A stretch of DNA of 64,000 nucleotides, from assembly GCA_030054035.1 (NCBI GenBank), contig JASGCS010000002.1, positions 118,426 through 182,425 of the forward strand. The letters run 5' to 3'. Position 1 is the stretch's first letter, and each line of letters begins with the position of its first letter. This DNA is from Candidatus Methylacidiphilales bacterium. Its GTDB lineage: Bacteria > Pseudomonadota > Gammaproteobacteria > JASGCS01. This document shows positions 20,312 through 29,586 of this stretch, one piece after another. Below the pieces are notes generated by a model. The model was given only the letters and a program-made list of their open reading frames with translations, was not told the origin of the DNA and searched no databases. The translations under genes were made by a program, and so were the position numbers.

Positions 20312-21478
20312 TTAGCGTATTTTCCGCAACCAAGCAACTGCGTTTTCAGAAGTACTTGATTTTCTTATTTCAAAATATGCTATGTTTTTAGTTTTTCTTT
20401 CAGACAATTCTGAAAGCCCATAGCTCCCACCAATTATACCAATCACTTCACCCTCAGCAACTTTATCACCCTCTAACTTAAAAATACTTTGGTTGTAACC
20501 ATATAGTGTGTAATACCCATCACCATGTTCAATAATTACTAACATTTTAAAACCAGGAAACGCATCAGCAAATACAATTTTGCCATCATATACCGCACTA
20601 ACATAACTCCCATTATCAACCGATATTTCAACCCCCACCCCTATAGCACTTGAACCTTGTTGTATTATTTTTCCAACTACTGGCCAACGCAACTTACCAC
20701 GCATCGCGGAAAAGCCATTGGTGCCGCTTCCTGTAAAACCCGCTCGTTTTTCCTGTTCTATTTTTTTAATAATTGATATAATTCTGTTGTAATCGTTATT
20801 TTTTTCTTGGATTTGTTTTTTTTGATTGTTAATCATAGTTGCTAGTTTTTTTACTGTAGTTAATTTTTCAGATAGCGACGATCTAGTTTGGTTATATTTA
20901 TCTGCGTAGTTTTGTTCATTTTTTTTAATACCACCTAATGAAGCTAATTGTTTTTCATGAAGTAGATTTTGACGAGTTCGTATCATTTTTACTTGCTCAA
21001 TGCTTGACGCCTCTTGTTTAGCTAAATAAGCAAGTGTCCCGCTTTGTAAATTATACTGTGATGGGCTATTGCTAGAAGAATATATTATTGCATTAGAAGA
21101 AATTCCCCGAGAAAGCAACCCCCATCGTAACACTATTATTTTTTTTAACCGCTCTCTATGATAATTTAAATTTGCATCATTTTTGGCAATTTCAAGCTGT
21201 AATTCTTCTACCGAACGTTCTAATACTAATTTATTTATTTTATATTTTTCAATTTCATAGATGGAAGTTGAGATTTGTTTTTCCATAATTAGTATTTTCT
21301 TTTGTTCACTTGAATATTTTTGTTCAGTCGTGCTCAAAATCTTATTCTGCATTCGTATCTCAGATTCAATCTTATTTTTTTGCTTTTGATAATCTGCATT
21401 TTCAGCAAACGACGTATAGGCTAACCCTACCGATAGCACAAAAGATAAAATAATTTTATAAAATAATGATATAATCAA
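20312..21478 (-). CDS. envC: EnvC-like murein hydrolase activator
   Basis: 388 residues. A signal peptide (about 1-25, ending YTSFA) precedes two long coiled coils (about 30-110 and 160-235). A C-terminal LytM/M23 domain spans about 260-388. The metal-binding residues of active M23 peptidases are missing: the place of the HxH motif reads YTLYGYNQS, as in E. coli EnvC. It should therefore activate amidases at the septum rather than cut peptidoglycan itself. The start is TTG, supported by AGAGG a few bases before it. It is divergent from yibN across a 20-bp gap. Confidence 0.9.
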   Translation of the reverse strand: MIISLFYKIILSFVLSVGLAYTSFAENADYQKQKNKIESEIRMQNKILSTTEQKYSSEQKKILIMEKQISTSIYEIEKYKINKLVLERSVEELQLEIAKNDANLNYHRERLKKIIVLRWGLLSRGISSNAIIYSSSNSPSQYNLQSGTLAYLAKQEASSIEQVKMIRTRQNLLHEKQLASLGGIKKNEQNYADKYNQTRSSLSEKLTTVKKLATMINNQKKQIQEKNNDYNRIISIIKKIEQEKRAGFTGSGTNGFSAMRGKLRWPVVGKIIQQGSSAIGVGVEISVDNGSYVSAVYDGKIVFADAFPGFKMLVIIEHGDGYYTLYGYNQSIFKLEGDKVAEGEVIGIIGGSYGLSELSERKTKNIAYFEIRKSSTSENAVAWLRKIR

Positions 21479-21498
21479 ACTAACCTCTGTAAACAGCT

Positions 21499-21918
21499 AT
21501 GATAACATTTATTTCAAACCATTATTTATTAATAGGCAGTTTACTATTTTTTTTGGCAATACTACTCACCTTTGAATATTTTAGAATAAAACAAAGTGTA
21601 CCGCTTTTATCGCCTTATGAAGTTGTACGCATGATGAATCAAGATCAAGCAATTCTAATAGATATACGAAGCACGCTTGATTTTGAGAAAAAACATATCA
21701 CTAATGCAATACATGTCAATGCTGCAGATTTACAAAAACAAGAGCCCCTCTTACTAAAATACAAACAACAGCCACTTATAACATACTGTCAATTTGGAGT
21801 CAGTTCAAAAGCTTCAGCGGAACAGTTAAAACAACTTGGGTTCTCACAGGTGTATAGCATGCGAGGTGGCCTACAGTCGTGGGAATCCGATCATTTACCG
21901 GTGCAACATGGAAAATAA
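21499..21918 (+). CDS. yibN: Membrane-anchored rhodanese-like protein (YibN type)
   Basis: 139 residues. One N-terminal membrane helix (about 8-26) is followed by a rhodanese domain with the active-site loop YCQFGVSS (Cys near residue 98) and GLQSWESDHLPV at the end. Order yibN-secB-gpsA is conserved in gammaproteobacteria; the glutaredoxin grxC often found between yibN and secB is absent here. The stop overlaps the start of secB by 11 bp. Confidence 0.87.
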   Translation: MITFISNHYLLIGSLLFFLAILLTFEYFRIKQSVPLLSPYEVVRMMNQDQAILIDIRSTLDFEKKHITNAIHVNAADLQKQEPLLLKYKQQPLITYCQFGVSSKASAEQLKQLGFSQVYSMRGGLQSWESDHLPVQHGK

Positions 21919-22486
21919 CTCTGTTCAAAATAGCACTTCACCTAATAATCCTGCCCCTAAAAATACTACGCCTTTAGTTAGTCTTCACAAAACTTTTCTC
22001 CGAACGGTATTACTTGAATCGCCTGATCCAATTCGTTTTTTCAAAACGCAAAATTTAAAAATGCAAATTGATATGAATTTAAACACCAAGCTCTGGAATA
22101 TTTCAGAGACAGAATTTGAATTTCAATTACTTGCAAACATTAGAGCTGATTTTCAAGGCTCAACTGTGTATTTATTAAACCTTACACAAGTTGGTTTATT
22201 TAGCATCGAAGCATCTACTTTAAGTGAACAAGAAGTACAAAAAATAATCTATAGCCTCTGTCCTAATGCCTTAATTCCATACTTAAGAGAATCAATTTCA
22301 GACTTTACCCAAAAGGCAGGTTTCGAGCCACTTTTGATCAATCCGATAAATCTTGAAGTGGACTTTAAACGAGTTGTAAAAGATGGTAAAAATGAACAGT
22401 TTATTAAAGGAGAGCCTCAAAACCCTTCTAGTAGTAATACATTACCCTTAAATATTAAACCTGGCAAAAAAAATTCAGTCCACTAA
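21908..22486 (+). CDS. secB: Protein-export chaperone SecB
   Basis: 192 residues from the ATG at 21908. A longer open frame from 21836 exists, but its first 24 codons lie inside yibN and lack family similarity. The SecB core is clear: IYLKDISFE-like segments are replaced by LHKTFLRTVLLESPDPIRFF, with TQVGLFSIEAS, LCPNALIPYLRESISDFTQKAGFEPLLINPINL (quoted in parts) matching the tetramer helix and the FPPLLLPPVNF-like end. It keeps preproteins unfolded for SecA. A run of eight A residues (22466-22473) lies near its 3' end. Confidence 0.92.
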   Translation: MENNSVQNSTSPNNPAPKNTTPLVSLHKTFLRTVLLESPDPIRFFKTQNLKMQIDMNLNTKLWNISETEFEFQLLANIRADFQGSTVYLLNLTQVGLFSIEASTLSEQEVQKIIYSLCPNALIPYLRESISDFTQKAGFEPLLINPINLEVDFKRVVKDGKNEQFIKGEPQNPSSSNTLPLNIKPGKKNSVH

Positions 22487-22496
22487 TAGTCATCAT

Positions 22497-23510
22497 ATTG
22501 TTATAGGCGCGGGAGCGTATGGAATTGCACTTGCATGTTGCTTTTCAAGAAATAAAATTCCTGTCACGGTATGGCACCCCAATCAACAACACTGTGAATT
22601 TTTAAACCAAACGAGAGCTAGCACTAGGCTGATTGGATTAATTATTCCAGAAACCATCACATTCTCACATTCGCTTTCTGAACAATGTAACAAGGCTCAC
22701 AGCGCAACTATAGCCTTGCCTTCCCGAATTCTAAATCAAATCCTAAACGACGCAATCTTGAACAATATAAACGAGCAAGAGAATTTCATCAAAGCACTAG
22801 GACAAGTCTCACTAATAGTCAATGCAAGTAAAGGAATAGGTGAATATCACAACCAGTTTGATTGGTATAGCAATGTGTTTAAGCGCTTACTGCCTCAGAT
22901 TAATTACGCACAACTATCAGGACCTACCTTTGCCAATGAACTTGCCGCTGGAAAAATTAGCGCCTTAACACTAGGGTGCGATAAAAATGACCTCACTCTT
23001 TCATATCAACAAGCGCTCAACTCAACTTCACTTAGAGTATATCGTAATCAAGATATTCGTGGCGTTGAGATTGGAGGCGCACTCAAGAATGTTCTAGCAA
23101 TTGCCTGCGGTGTTTCAGATGGCTTGGAACTAGGGCACAATGCTAGAAGTGCTTTGCTTACGCGTGGCATAGCAGAGCTAACAAGAATTGGCGTACAGGC
23201 AGGAGGCCAAGCACAGACATTTCTTGGATTATCAGGTGTTGGAGACTGTGTGCTAACCTGCACCATTGATAATTCTCGCAATCGGCAATTCGGCATAAAA
23301 CTAGCCAAGACAGGATTATCAGTAACAGAGCTCCTGCAACAAATTGGCACGGTTGAAGGAGTACAAACTGCCTCTAAAATTCCTGCAATAGAATCTAAAT
23401 ACCAGTGTGAATTACCAATCATGCATAGCGTTTATAAAATGCTCTATGAGGCAGTTCCGGTCAGCAAAGTGCTTGCTGAACTTTTGGCCAGACCGTATGC
23501 TGATGAGTAG
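22497..23510 (+). CDS. gpsA: NAD(P)+-dependent glycerol-3-phosphate dehydrogenase, non-standard start
   Basis: About 337 residues. The NAD-binding motif VIGAGAYGIALACC, then GPTFANELAAGKISA, GGALKNVLAIACGVSDGL with the catalytic Lys, and GLSGVGDCVLTC are all typical of GpsA. It makes sn-glycerol-3-phosphate for phospholipids. The frame is open from 22452, but no ATG, GTG or TTG occurs before 22716, which is too late because it would remove the NAD-binding fold. Candidate starts are ATT at 22473 or 22497, or CTG at 22461. The boundary given is the minimal one (22497). The upstream secB reads in another frame and ends at 22486. Confidence 0.88.
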   Translation: MVIGAGAYGIALACCFSRNKIPVTVWHPNQQHCEFLNQTRASTRLIGLIIPETITFSHSLSEQCNKAHSATIALPSRILNQILNDAILNNINEQENFIKALGQVSLIVNASKGIGEYHNQFDWYSNVFKRLLPQINYAQLSGPTFANELAAGKISALTLGCDKNDLTLSYQQALNSTSLRVYRNQDIRGVEIGGALKNVLAIACGVSDGLELGHNARSALLTRGIAELTRIGVQAGGQAQTFLGLSGVGDCVLTCTIDNSRNRQFGIKLAKTGLSVTELLQQIGTVEGVQTASKIPAIESKYQCELPIMHSVYKMLYEAVPVSKVLAELLARPYADE

Positions 23511-23528
23511 AATGGTTTAAAATTTAAT

Positions 23529-24209
23529 ATGCCTATTCAACATATTCGTCATTACTTCAATACTTTTTATCACTTTGAAATTAATTTACTTACCGCCCTA
23601 TCAACAATTTTTGCAATATATACGGTAATTTTATTACTTTTAGAGCAATTTACTAACCTCAATCCTGAAATCATTAGGATTATTGTATGGGTTGATCTTT
23701 CTGCTTGTCTTATATTTTTTTCTGAGTTTTGTTATGGGCTTTGGTGTTCACCAAGCAAATCCCAATATTTAAAAACACACTGGATTCTGATTTTTACCTT
23801 TATTCCAATTGTTGAATCCTTACGCTTTACCCGTATATTTATTGTAATACGAGTGATACGATTATTGATAATCACAAACCATGCTCGTAATTTTTTCTCA
23901 TACCGTCGTAATTATGAAATAAAAATGCTTTTCACTATTGTGCTAGCTATCTATATGGTTAGCCTTAGTATTTTCACAATTTTGATACTTCATGTTGAGG
24001 CTGGTGCCCCTGATCAGAAAATAATAACTGCTGAAGATGCAATTTGGTGGGTGGTTTCTACAATCTCTACTGTAGGTTATGGTGATGTATATCCAACAAC
24101 ATCCGCTGGTAGAGTAGTAGGGATGTTTCTCATGACTATTGGAGTTACATTATTTGCAACATTAAGCGGCATAGTCAGCTCTTGGCTTTTTCATATTCGC
24201 AAAAATTAA
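23529..24209 (+). CDS. Voltage-gated-like potassium channel
   Basis: 226 residues. Six hydrophobic segments are visible. An S4-like Arg-bearing stretch RFTRIFIVIRVIRLLI (about 98-113) is followed by the pore loop WWVVSTISTVGYGDVYPTT (about 178-196) with the selectivity filter TVGYGD. It should conduct K+ across the inner membrane. No cytoplasmic RCK domain is attached. It begins 18 bp after gpsA, so read-through transcription is possible. Confidence 0.9.
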   Translation: MPIQHIRHYFNTFYHFEINLLTALSTIFAIYTVILLLLEQFTNLNPEIIRIIVWVDLSACLIFFSEFCYGLWCSPSKSQYLKTHWILIFTFIPIVESLRFTRIFIVIRVIRLLIITNHARNFFSYRRNYEIKMLFTIVLAIYMVSLSIFTILILHVEAGAPDQKIITAEDAIWWVVSTISTVGYGDVYPTTSAGRVVGMFLMTIGVTLFATLSGIVSSWLFHIRKN

Positions 24210-24233
24210 GTTCCACTATCTTCATAGCTGCCA

Positions 24234-24531
24234 CTATTTTATCGTCAGCAATGCTACCTCCGACACCTGCAATTCAGTACAACTGCGACCAAGTTTAATC
24301 GAGTAGTTGATATCTGTTGATAAATCAAATAGTTGCACGGGGATTGATAAAATATTTTGTTTGGAATAAATTAAGCGTTCATCAATTTTTTTATTTTCGT
24401 TCGCAATAATAAATGAATAGAATTTAGGAAACCATTCATATGTACTGCAAGTGAGATATATGGAAAGGTAATGATACCTTTGATTATTAATAAGGTAAAG
24501 CAAATATTAACAGTGATTTTTTGTATTGCAT
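24234..24531 (-). pseudogene. Possible frameshifted small exported protein
   Basis: The 357-bp gap 24210-24566 holds no clear gene. On the minus strand an ATG at 24531 gives MQYKKSLLIFALPY then stop, which looks like the start of a signal peptide. One base out of frame, a TTG at 24503 opens 89 residues (YLINNQRYHYLSIYLTCS onward, to LLTIK). Joined, they would give about 98 residues with a plausible leader. This could be a decayed gene, a sequencing indel, or chance. No family is recognised. Confidence 0.25.
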
Positions 24532-24566
24532 AAACAATTCAACAGATATTGTTGGTGGATTAGTTT

Positions 24567-25484
24567 CTATAATATGCTTAAAATATAAATCGGAACACTA
24601 ATCATCATCACAAATATACAAATAATTACTAATGAGGTTGCAAATTTTGGAGCGATGCCAGCACTATAAATGAAAAAGTAGCCGCTGATTGAAGGTGGCA
24701 TGAGCGCTTGAAATACACCAATATCTCTTTGGTTGGTTGGTATTTGGAAAAATGAGTACATGATAAAAATACTAATGGGCATGATAACCATTTTCCAACC
24801 AACTCCAACAAGAAGTGGGGCAACATGCGTTTTATCAAATTTTAAGTTTAATTGAAGTCCAATTCCAAACATACCTATAGGGATAATACTAGCCGCAATA
24901 AATGAAATAGCAGGTGTGAGTATAGATGGGATGGGCGCGTACTTTGAAATAAATACAGAATAAATAAATGCAATAAATGGGGGAAATAAAAATATCTTAA
25001 GAATAAATCTTACACGACTCTGATTAATGTTTGTTTGTTTAAAAAACATTATTTGTAATGGAATAATGAGACTAACGAAGAAAAAGGTAACTAACTGATC
25101 ATAGAGTACTGCATAAAATTGAAATTCGACTGGAAAAAATTGCTTTGTAAGCGGCAACCCAAAATATCCAGTATTTCCAGTGCTACATAACACGGTGATA
25201 ACAAAAACAACTTCATACTGCCATTGGAAATACTTGCCTAATTTTTTAAGGCATTGAAAAGTAATAAAAATCCATAGCCAAGGAACAAGAATAAATAAAA
25301 AAATCTGATAGGTTAGATCGTGAATTGGTGGCATAAGCAAAATAATGCAAGGAAACCCAATATTAATTATTCCACGGCTCAAAAACATCCCCATATTATC
25401 ACTATTGGATATATAATTTCTAAGCACAATTCCGCAGGAAAGTGCGATAATAATCTCAAGAAAAACACTCATTAATTGGCACAT
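24567..25484 (-). CDS. AEC-family permease (auxin efflux carrier type)
   Basis: 305 residues, with ten hydrophobic helices in two halves separated by a loop near residue 150. GNTGYFGLPLTKQFFP (about 106-121) and the second-half SIIPIGMFGIGLQLNLKF are the matching Gly/Pro-rich crossover segments of the AEC (Mem_trans) family. The family exports organic acids or other small molecules; the substrate here is unknown. It is divergent from rpsT across 39 bp. Confidence 0.88.
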   Translation of the reverse strand: MCQLMSVFLEIIIALSCGIVLRNYISNSDNMGMFLSRGIINIGFPCIILLMPPIHDLTYQIFLFILVPWLWIFITFQCLKKLGKYFQWQYEVVFVITVLCSTGNTGYFGLPLTKQFFPVEFQFYAVLYDQLVTFFFVSLIIPLQIMFFKQTNINQSRVRFILKIFLFPPFIAFIYSVFISKYAPIPSILTPAISFIAASIIPIGMFGIGLQLNLKFDKTHVAPLLVGVGWKMVIMPISIFIMYSFFQIPTNQRDIGVFQALMPPSISGYFFIYSAGIAPKFATSLVIICIFVMMISVPIYILSIL

Positions 25485-25523
25485 TTTAATTGATTTTTCA
25501 GCTATAATATCCTACTTAGCAAA

Positions 25524-25808
25524 ATGGCAAATACCAAATCAGCAGAAAAACAAGCCCGTCAAGCAATCAAACGGCATAAATTTAATCAATCGCACCGTTC
25601 CTTAATGCGAAACTCTATTAAAAAATTGCTTATAGCAATTGATCAGAGTGCTAAATCAAAGGATGTAACCCAATCTAATAAACTCTTTCGTGAGCTACAA
25701 TCTATTGTTGATTCTCTAGCTAGAAAGGGTATTATTAAACCTAATAAGGCTGCAAGACATAAACATCGTCTTAACCTTAAAATTAAAAACATAGCACTTA
25801 AGAAGTAA
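25524..25808 (+). CDS. rpsT: 30S ribosomal protein S20
   Basis: 94 residues. The start MANTKSAEKQARQAIKRHKF and the C-terminal KGIIKPNKAARHKHRLN are diagnostic for S20, which binds 16S rRNA early in 30S assembly. A perfect TATAAT (25503-25508) leaves only about 9 nt of leader. It is convergent with proB, with one base between stops. Confidence 0.97.
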   Translation: MANTKSAEKQARQAIKRHKFNQSHRSLMRNSIKKLLIAIDQSAKSKDVTQSNKLFRELQSIVDSLARKGIIKPNKAARHKHRLNLKIKNIALKK

Positions 25809-25809
25809 A

Positions 25810-26937
25810 TTACTCTAGTACTAAGTTATCTCGGTGAATTAGTTCAGAATCCCCTTCATAGCCAAGAATGCTTGCAATCTGATTACTTGGTTTCTGTAAA
25901 ATTTTTATGGTTTCTTCAATACTGTAATTTGATATTCCTCGAGCAATAACTGCTCCATCTATATTTACACACAAAACCACTTCGCCTCGTTGAAAATTAC
26001 CCGTACAATTAACTACCCCTACAGGTAAAAGGCTTTTTTTTAGTTCTGTGATTGCTGATACAGCACCTCCATCTAATATTACAGTGCCGTTTGCCTTTAG
26101 TTGCGCCCTAATCCAATGTTTTCTAGCAGTATCAGCTAGCTCCGAATTGTAAAGCACCGTACCAATTGGAGCGCCAGAGATAATTTGTTTTATGATTTCT
26201 CTTCTTTTACCATGCGCTATAACTGTTTGGGTAGCCGATCGAGAAGCCAATCTAGCAGCCAACACTTTTGATTTCATGCCACCTCGTCCAAGCGCGCCTT
26301 CCTTCCCTGCGTATGATAAAAGCAAGGTGTCATTAACCGGTGCATGCTGAATGAGCTCTGCGTTAGGATTTAACTTAGGATTTTCTTTATATAATCCTTC
26401 TTGATCGCTGAGCAGTATCAATACTTCTGCCCCAATGAGGTTGCAAATAAGCGCAGACAAGGTATCATTATCGCCAAAGCGAATTTCGTCAATGGTAACC
26501 GTATCATTTTCATTGACAATAGGAATAACTTGCATCGCTAGTAATGTTTCAAAAGTGGAACGAGCATTTAAGTACCTCGCTCGATCGTCTAAGTCTGCAT
26601 GGGTAAGTAGAATTTGAGCACAGGTGAGTCCTACCTTTGCAAAAACATGGTCATAAATATTCATTAATCCACTTTGACCTATTGCAGCTAACGCTTGTAA
26701 TTCAAGAACTTTAGTAGGTCTTTTAGACAGCTTCATTCTCGCCATTCCTACTGAGACTGCTCCAGAAGAGACGAGTACTATATCCTTGCCTGCTGCACGT
26801 AGCGAAGCGATATCTGAGGTCCACTGTTCAATCAATTCTGAATCTATTCCCGTTCCTTGTGCTGAGACAAGATTTGATCCTACCTTAATTACTATTCTTT
26901 TTGCAATAGCAAAATGATTTCTAATTTGTTCAATCAT
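25810..26937 (-). CDS. proB: Glutamate 5-kinase with PUA domain
   Basis: 375 residues. The kinase domain (about 1-260) has VIKVGSNLV, LVSSGAVSVGM, PIVNENDTV and GRGGMKSKVLAA. The C-terminal PUA domain (about 280-365) includes DGGAVSAI and VVNCTGNFQRGEVV. It performs the first step of proline synthesis and is normally feedback-inhibited by proline. It overlaps obgE by 4 bp and is the last gene of rplU-rpmA-obgE-proB. Confidence 0.96.
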   Translation of the reverse strand: MIEQIRNHFAIAKRIVIKVGSNLVSAQGTGIDSELIEQWTSDIASLRAAGKDIVLVSSGAVSVGMARMKLSKRPTKVLELQALAAIGQSGLMNIYDHVFAKVGLTCAQILLTHADLDDRARYLNARSTFETLLAMQVIPIVNENDTVTIDEIRFGDNDTLSALICNLIGAEVLILLSDQEGLYKENPKLNPNAELIQHAPVNDTLLLSYAGKEGALGRGGMKSKVLAARLASRSATQTVIAHGKRREIIKQIISGAPIGTVLYNSELADTARKHWIRAQLKANGTVILDGGAVSAITELKKSLLPVGVVNCTGNFQRGEVVLCVNIDGAVIARGISNYSIEETIKILQKPSNQIASILGYEGDSELIHRDNLVLE

Positions 26938-27923
26938 ACTTGTTTAATCACTTCTTCCATTAACTCATTACAACCTTTGCCAGTAATTGCGACAGTAGAA
27001 ACCACACCTTGATAGTGTGGGTTTTGCATTAGGATACTATCAATTAATTCCTGTGGGTTTTGTGTTTCAACACAATCGACTTTGTTCAAGGCAATAATTC
27101 TTGGTTTTTGCAATAAAGAAATATCATATTGCGCTAACTCATGCTCAACCACGAGTATATCTTGAAGTAATGTTGTTGAGGATGCATCTAATACATGTAC
27201 CAGCACCCGACATCTAGTCGTGTGTTTTAAAAATTGGATACCCAATCCTACTCCTTGTGATGCCCCAGCAATTAATCCCGGTAAATCTGCTAATACATAT
27301 TCCTTTTCACCGTGATGGATCCAAAGACCAAGCTCAGGGTACAAAGTAGTAAATGGATAGTTTCCAACTTTTGTTGCGGATCTAGTAAGAAATCGTAAAA
27401 GTGAAGACTTACCAACATTGGGCAAGCCAATAAAACCAACATCAGCGAGGATTTTTAACTGCAATTGTAATACGCGCTCTTCACCTAGTTTACCTTTGCT
27501 TGACTGTCTTGGGGCTCTATTTACAGAACTTTTGAATCTTGCATTTCCGATTCCATGCCAACCACCCTGGCAAACAATCGCCTGTTGGTTATGATTAATA
27601 ATATCAGCAATGAGCTCTTCTGTTTCTTTGGCGTAAACCTGAGTTCCAACCGGCACTTTAATAAATAAATCGTTTCCAGATTTACCACGCCTAAGTGCGC
27701 CCGATCCAGAATGCCCCGATTCTGCTTCAAATATTGTTTGATTTCTAAAATCTAGGAGAGTTGAAATATTTTCATCGCCTAATACAAAAACCGACCCCCC
27801 ATCACCACCATCGCCGCCATCTGGACCACCGAATGGCACAAACTTCTCTCTACGAAAACTTACCACTCCATTGCCACCGTGACCAGCTCGCACGGTAATG
27901 ACTGCCTCATCTACAAATTTCAT
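26934..27923 (-). CDS. obgE: Obg/CgtA ribosome-assembly GTPase
   Basis: 329 residues. The Gly-rich Obg fold is at the N-terminus (GGPDGGDGGDGGSVFV, about 32-47). The G domain has G1 GLPNVGKSS (about 165-173), G3 DLPGL and G4 NKVD. The acidic C-terminal extension of E. coli ObgE is absent. It acts in 50S maturation and the stringent response. It lies 36 bp after rpmA and overlaps proB by 4 bp. Confidence 0.96.
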   Translation of the reverse strand: MKFVDEAVITVRAGHGGNGVVSFRREKFVPFGGPDGGDGGDGGSVFVLGDENISTLLDFRNQTIFEAESGHSGSGALRRGKSGNDLFIKVPVGTQVYAKETEELIADIINHNQQAIVCQGGWHGIGNARFKSSVNRAPRQSSKGKLGEERVLQLQLKILADVGFIGLPNVGKSSLLRFLTRSATKVGNYPFTTLYPELGLWIHHGEKEYVLADLPGLIAGASQGVGLGIQFLKHTTRCRVLVHVLDASSTTLLQDILVVEHELAQYDISLLQKPRIIALNKVDCVETQNPQELIDSILMQNPHYQGVVSTVAITGKGCNELMEEVIKQV

Positions 27924-27959
27924 TAATTTTACCCTACCAAGTAGGTGCGAAGCGTCAAG

Positions 27960-28220
27960 CTACACTTGAGCTAGTACTGAAACGGTGCGATTTCTTCTGG
28001 CTGAACGGATAGAAAATTCCACTTCACCATCACACAGAGCAAACAAGGTGTGGTCTTTTCCAATGCCTACATTTATACCTGGATGAAACTGGGTGCCACG
28101 CTGTCTAACTAAAATATTGCCCGCAATTACTCTTTGACCTGCGAAGCGTTTAATACCTAATCGTTTAGATTCCGACTCTCTTCCATTTGCGGTCGAACCG
28201 CCTGCTTTTTTTTGTGCCAT
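27960..28220 (-). CDS. rpmA: 50S ribosomal protein L27
   Basis: 86 residues. The sequence [20 protein letters not shown] then [23 protein letters not shown] (quoted in parts) matches L27, whose N-terminal tail reaches the peptidyl-transferase centre. The Lys-rich start directly after Met shows no cleavable Firmicute-type leader. It lies 20 bp after rplU. Confidence 0.97.
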   Translation of the reverse strand: MAQKKAGGSTANGRESESKRLGIKRFAGQRVIAGNILVRQRGTQFHPGINVGIGKDHTLFALCDGEVEFSIRSARRNRTVSVLAQV

Positions 28221-28240
28221 AGTATTATCTCCGAATTCCG

Positions 28241-28576
28241 TTATGCTTTAGAAATAGCAGTTATCGCGACCTCAGTATATTTTTGACGATGTCCTGCTCG
28301 TCTTTGGTAGTGTTTTCTCCTTTTAAATTTAATGATTTCAATTTTTTTAGCTCTTCCTTGTGATCTAATTTTCCCGGTAACAATTGCGCCTTGAACATGG
28401 GGGGAACCAATTAAAACCTCATCCCCATTCTTAAGAAGTAAGACTTTATCAAAAACCACATCTTGGTTTTCAGGTAGATCAATTTTCTCAACTCGAAGTA
28501 AAGTTCCAACTGATACAAGGTACTGCCTTCCACCTGTTGCGATAACTGCGTTTTGCACGATAACTGGGTTCTGCAT
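28241..28576 (-). CDS. rplU: 50S ribosomal protein L21
   Basis: 111 residues from the ATG at 28576. A longer open frame to 28639 would overlap the divergent ispB start and has no family similarity. [22 protein letters not shown] and the basic [16 protein letters not shown] are diagnostic of L21. The N-terminus is about eight residues longer than usual (MQNPVIVQ). It heads the rplU-rpmA-obgE-proB operon. Confidence 0.95.
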   Translation of the reverse strand: MQNPVIVQNAVIATGGRQYLVSVGTLLRVEKIDLPENQDVVFDKVLLLKNGDEVLIGSPHVQGAIVTGKIRSQGRAKKIEIIKFKRRKHYQRRAGHRQKYTEVAITAISKA

Positions 28577-28617
28577 AGGGCAATCATTATAACATGCTAA
28601 AGGTATAAAATGAAACC

Positions 28618-29586
28618 ATGGATGTATTAACAAATGCACTGCAGCAAGTAGACCAAATCATTATAAACTCGTTGACCAGTAATGTTAAACTTATTAATGA
28701 TGTCTCTAAATATATTTTTGAGCTAAAAGGAAAACGGGTTAGGACAAAACTTGCACTTTTAGCTGGGTTGCTTTTTAACCCCATTTCTAACCAATCGTTA
28801 CTTAACGCTAGTGCCATTGAGTTACTTCATACCGCCACGCTATTACATGACGATGTCATAGATGAATCTACAGTACGAAGAAAGCGAAAAACCACGAATG
28901 ATATATGGGGTAATAGCGCAGCAGTATTGTCAGGAGATTATCTATACGCAATAGCCTTTACATTACTTATCAAAACAAACTCTTTACACACTCTAAAAAT
29001 TGTTTCAGATAGTGCGAAAAACATTACTGAGGCAGAAGTATTACAACTTAGTATGATTAAAAACTTTTCACTTCAAGAGAAAAGCTATCTAGAAATAATA
29101 GCGGGGAAAACAGCAGCCTTATTTTCAGCTAGCATGCAGTCAGGAGCACACCTTGGACAGTGTAACAAAGAACAAGAAGAGCTATGTGCGCAATTTGGTT
29201 ACCGTCTTGGGTTAGCTTTTCAATTAATTGACGATTGTCTTGATTATTGTGGCACTACTGAAACTTGGACTAAAAACACTGGTGATGATTTGTCTGAAGG
29301 TAAAATAACCCTACCTCTCATCTATTTTTTACAAGACGCAACACCTTCGCACTGTAACAAAATACTAGCGCTACTACAATCTCACGACCCTGCCACAATT
29401 AAAAATGATCCATATTTTAATGAAGTTGTGCACGAAGTTTCAGTAAGCGCAGCTATTAAAAAGACATACACCAAAGCTGAAAATTATATTTCTAGCGCAA
29501 TGGAAGTGCTTATGTGTTTACCTGATACCACTTCTCGATCGGAGCTATCAAAACTAGCTAGCGAATCAATTAAAAGAGTGTTTTAG
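28618..29586 (+). CDS. ispB: Octaprenyl/polyprenyl diphosphate synthase
   Basis: 322 residues. Both Asp-rich motifs of trans-prenyltransferases are present: LLHDDVIDES (about 77-86) and FQLIDDCLDY (about 201-210), together with GKRVRTKLALLAG near residue 40. It makes the side chain of ubiquinone. Divergence from rplU is the usual gammaproteobacterial arrangement. TATAAA at 28604-28609 would start the transcript about 2 nt before the ATG. It is convergent with the MDR gene, overlapping by 4 bp. Confidence 0.94.
   Translation: MDVLTNALQQVDQIIINSLTSNVKLINDVSKYIFELKGKRVRTKLALLAGLLFNPISNQSLLNASAIELLHTATLLHDDVIDESTVRRKRKTTNDIWGNSAAVLSGDYLYAIAFTLLIKTNSLHTLKIVSDSAKNITEAEVLQLSMIKNFSLQEKSYLEIIAGKTAALFSASMQSGAHLGQCNKEQEELCAQFGYRLGLAFQLIDDCLDYCGTTETWTKNTGDDLSEGKITLPLIYFLQDATPSHCNKILALLQSHDPATIKNDPYFNEVVHEVSVSAAIKKTYTKAENYISSAMEVLMCLPDTTSRSELSKLASESIKRVF

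Noticed and set aside
20312..21478. Active M23 peptidase
   Set aside because: The zinc-binding residues are missing in the LytM domain, so an EnvC-type activator is the better call.
21836..21907. Extended secB start inside yibN
   Set aside because: The 24 extra residues lack SecB similarity, and the ATG at 21908 gives a normal length.
22716..23510. gpsA starting at the TTG at 22716
   Set aside because: This start would remove the NAD-binding motif at the true N-terminus, which is intact upstream in the same frame.
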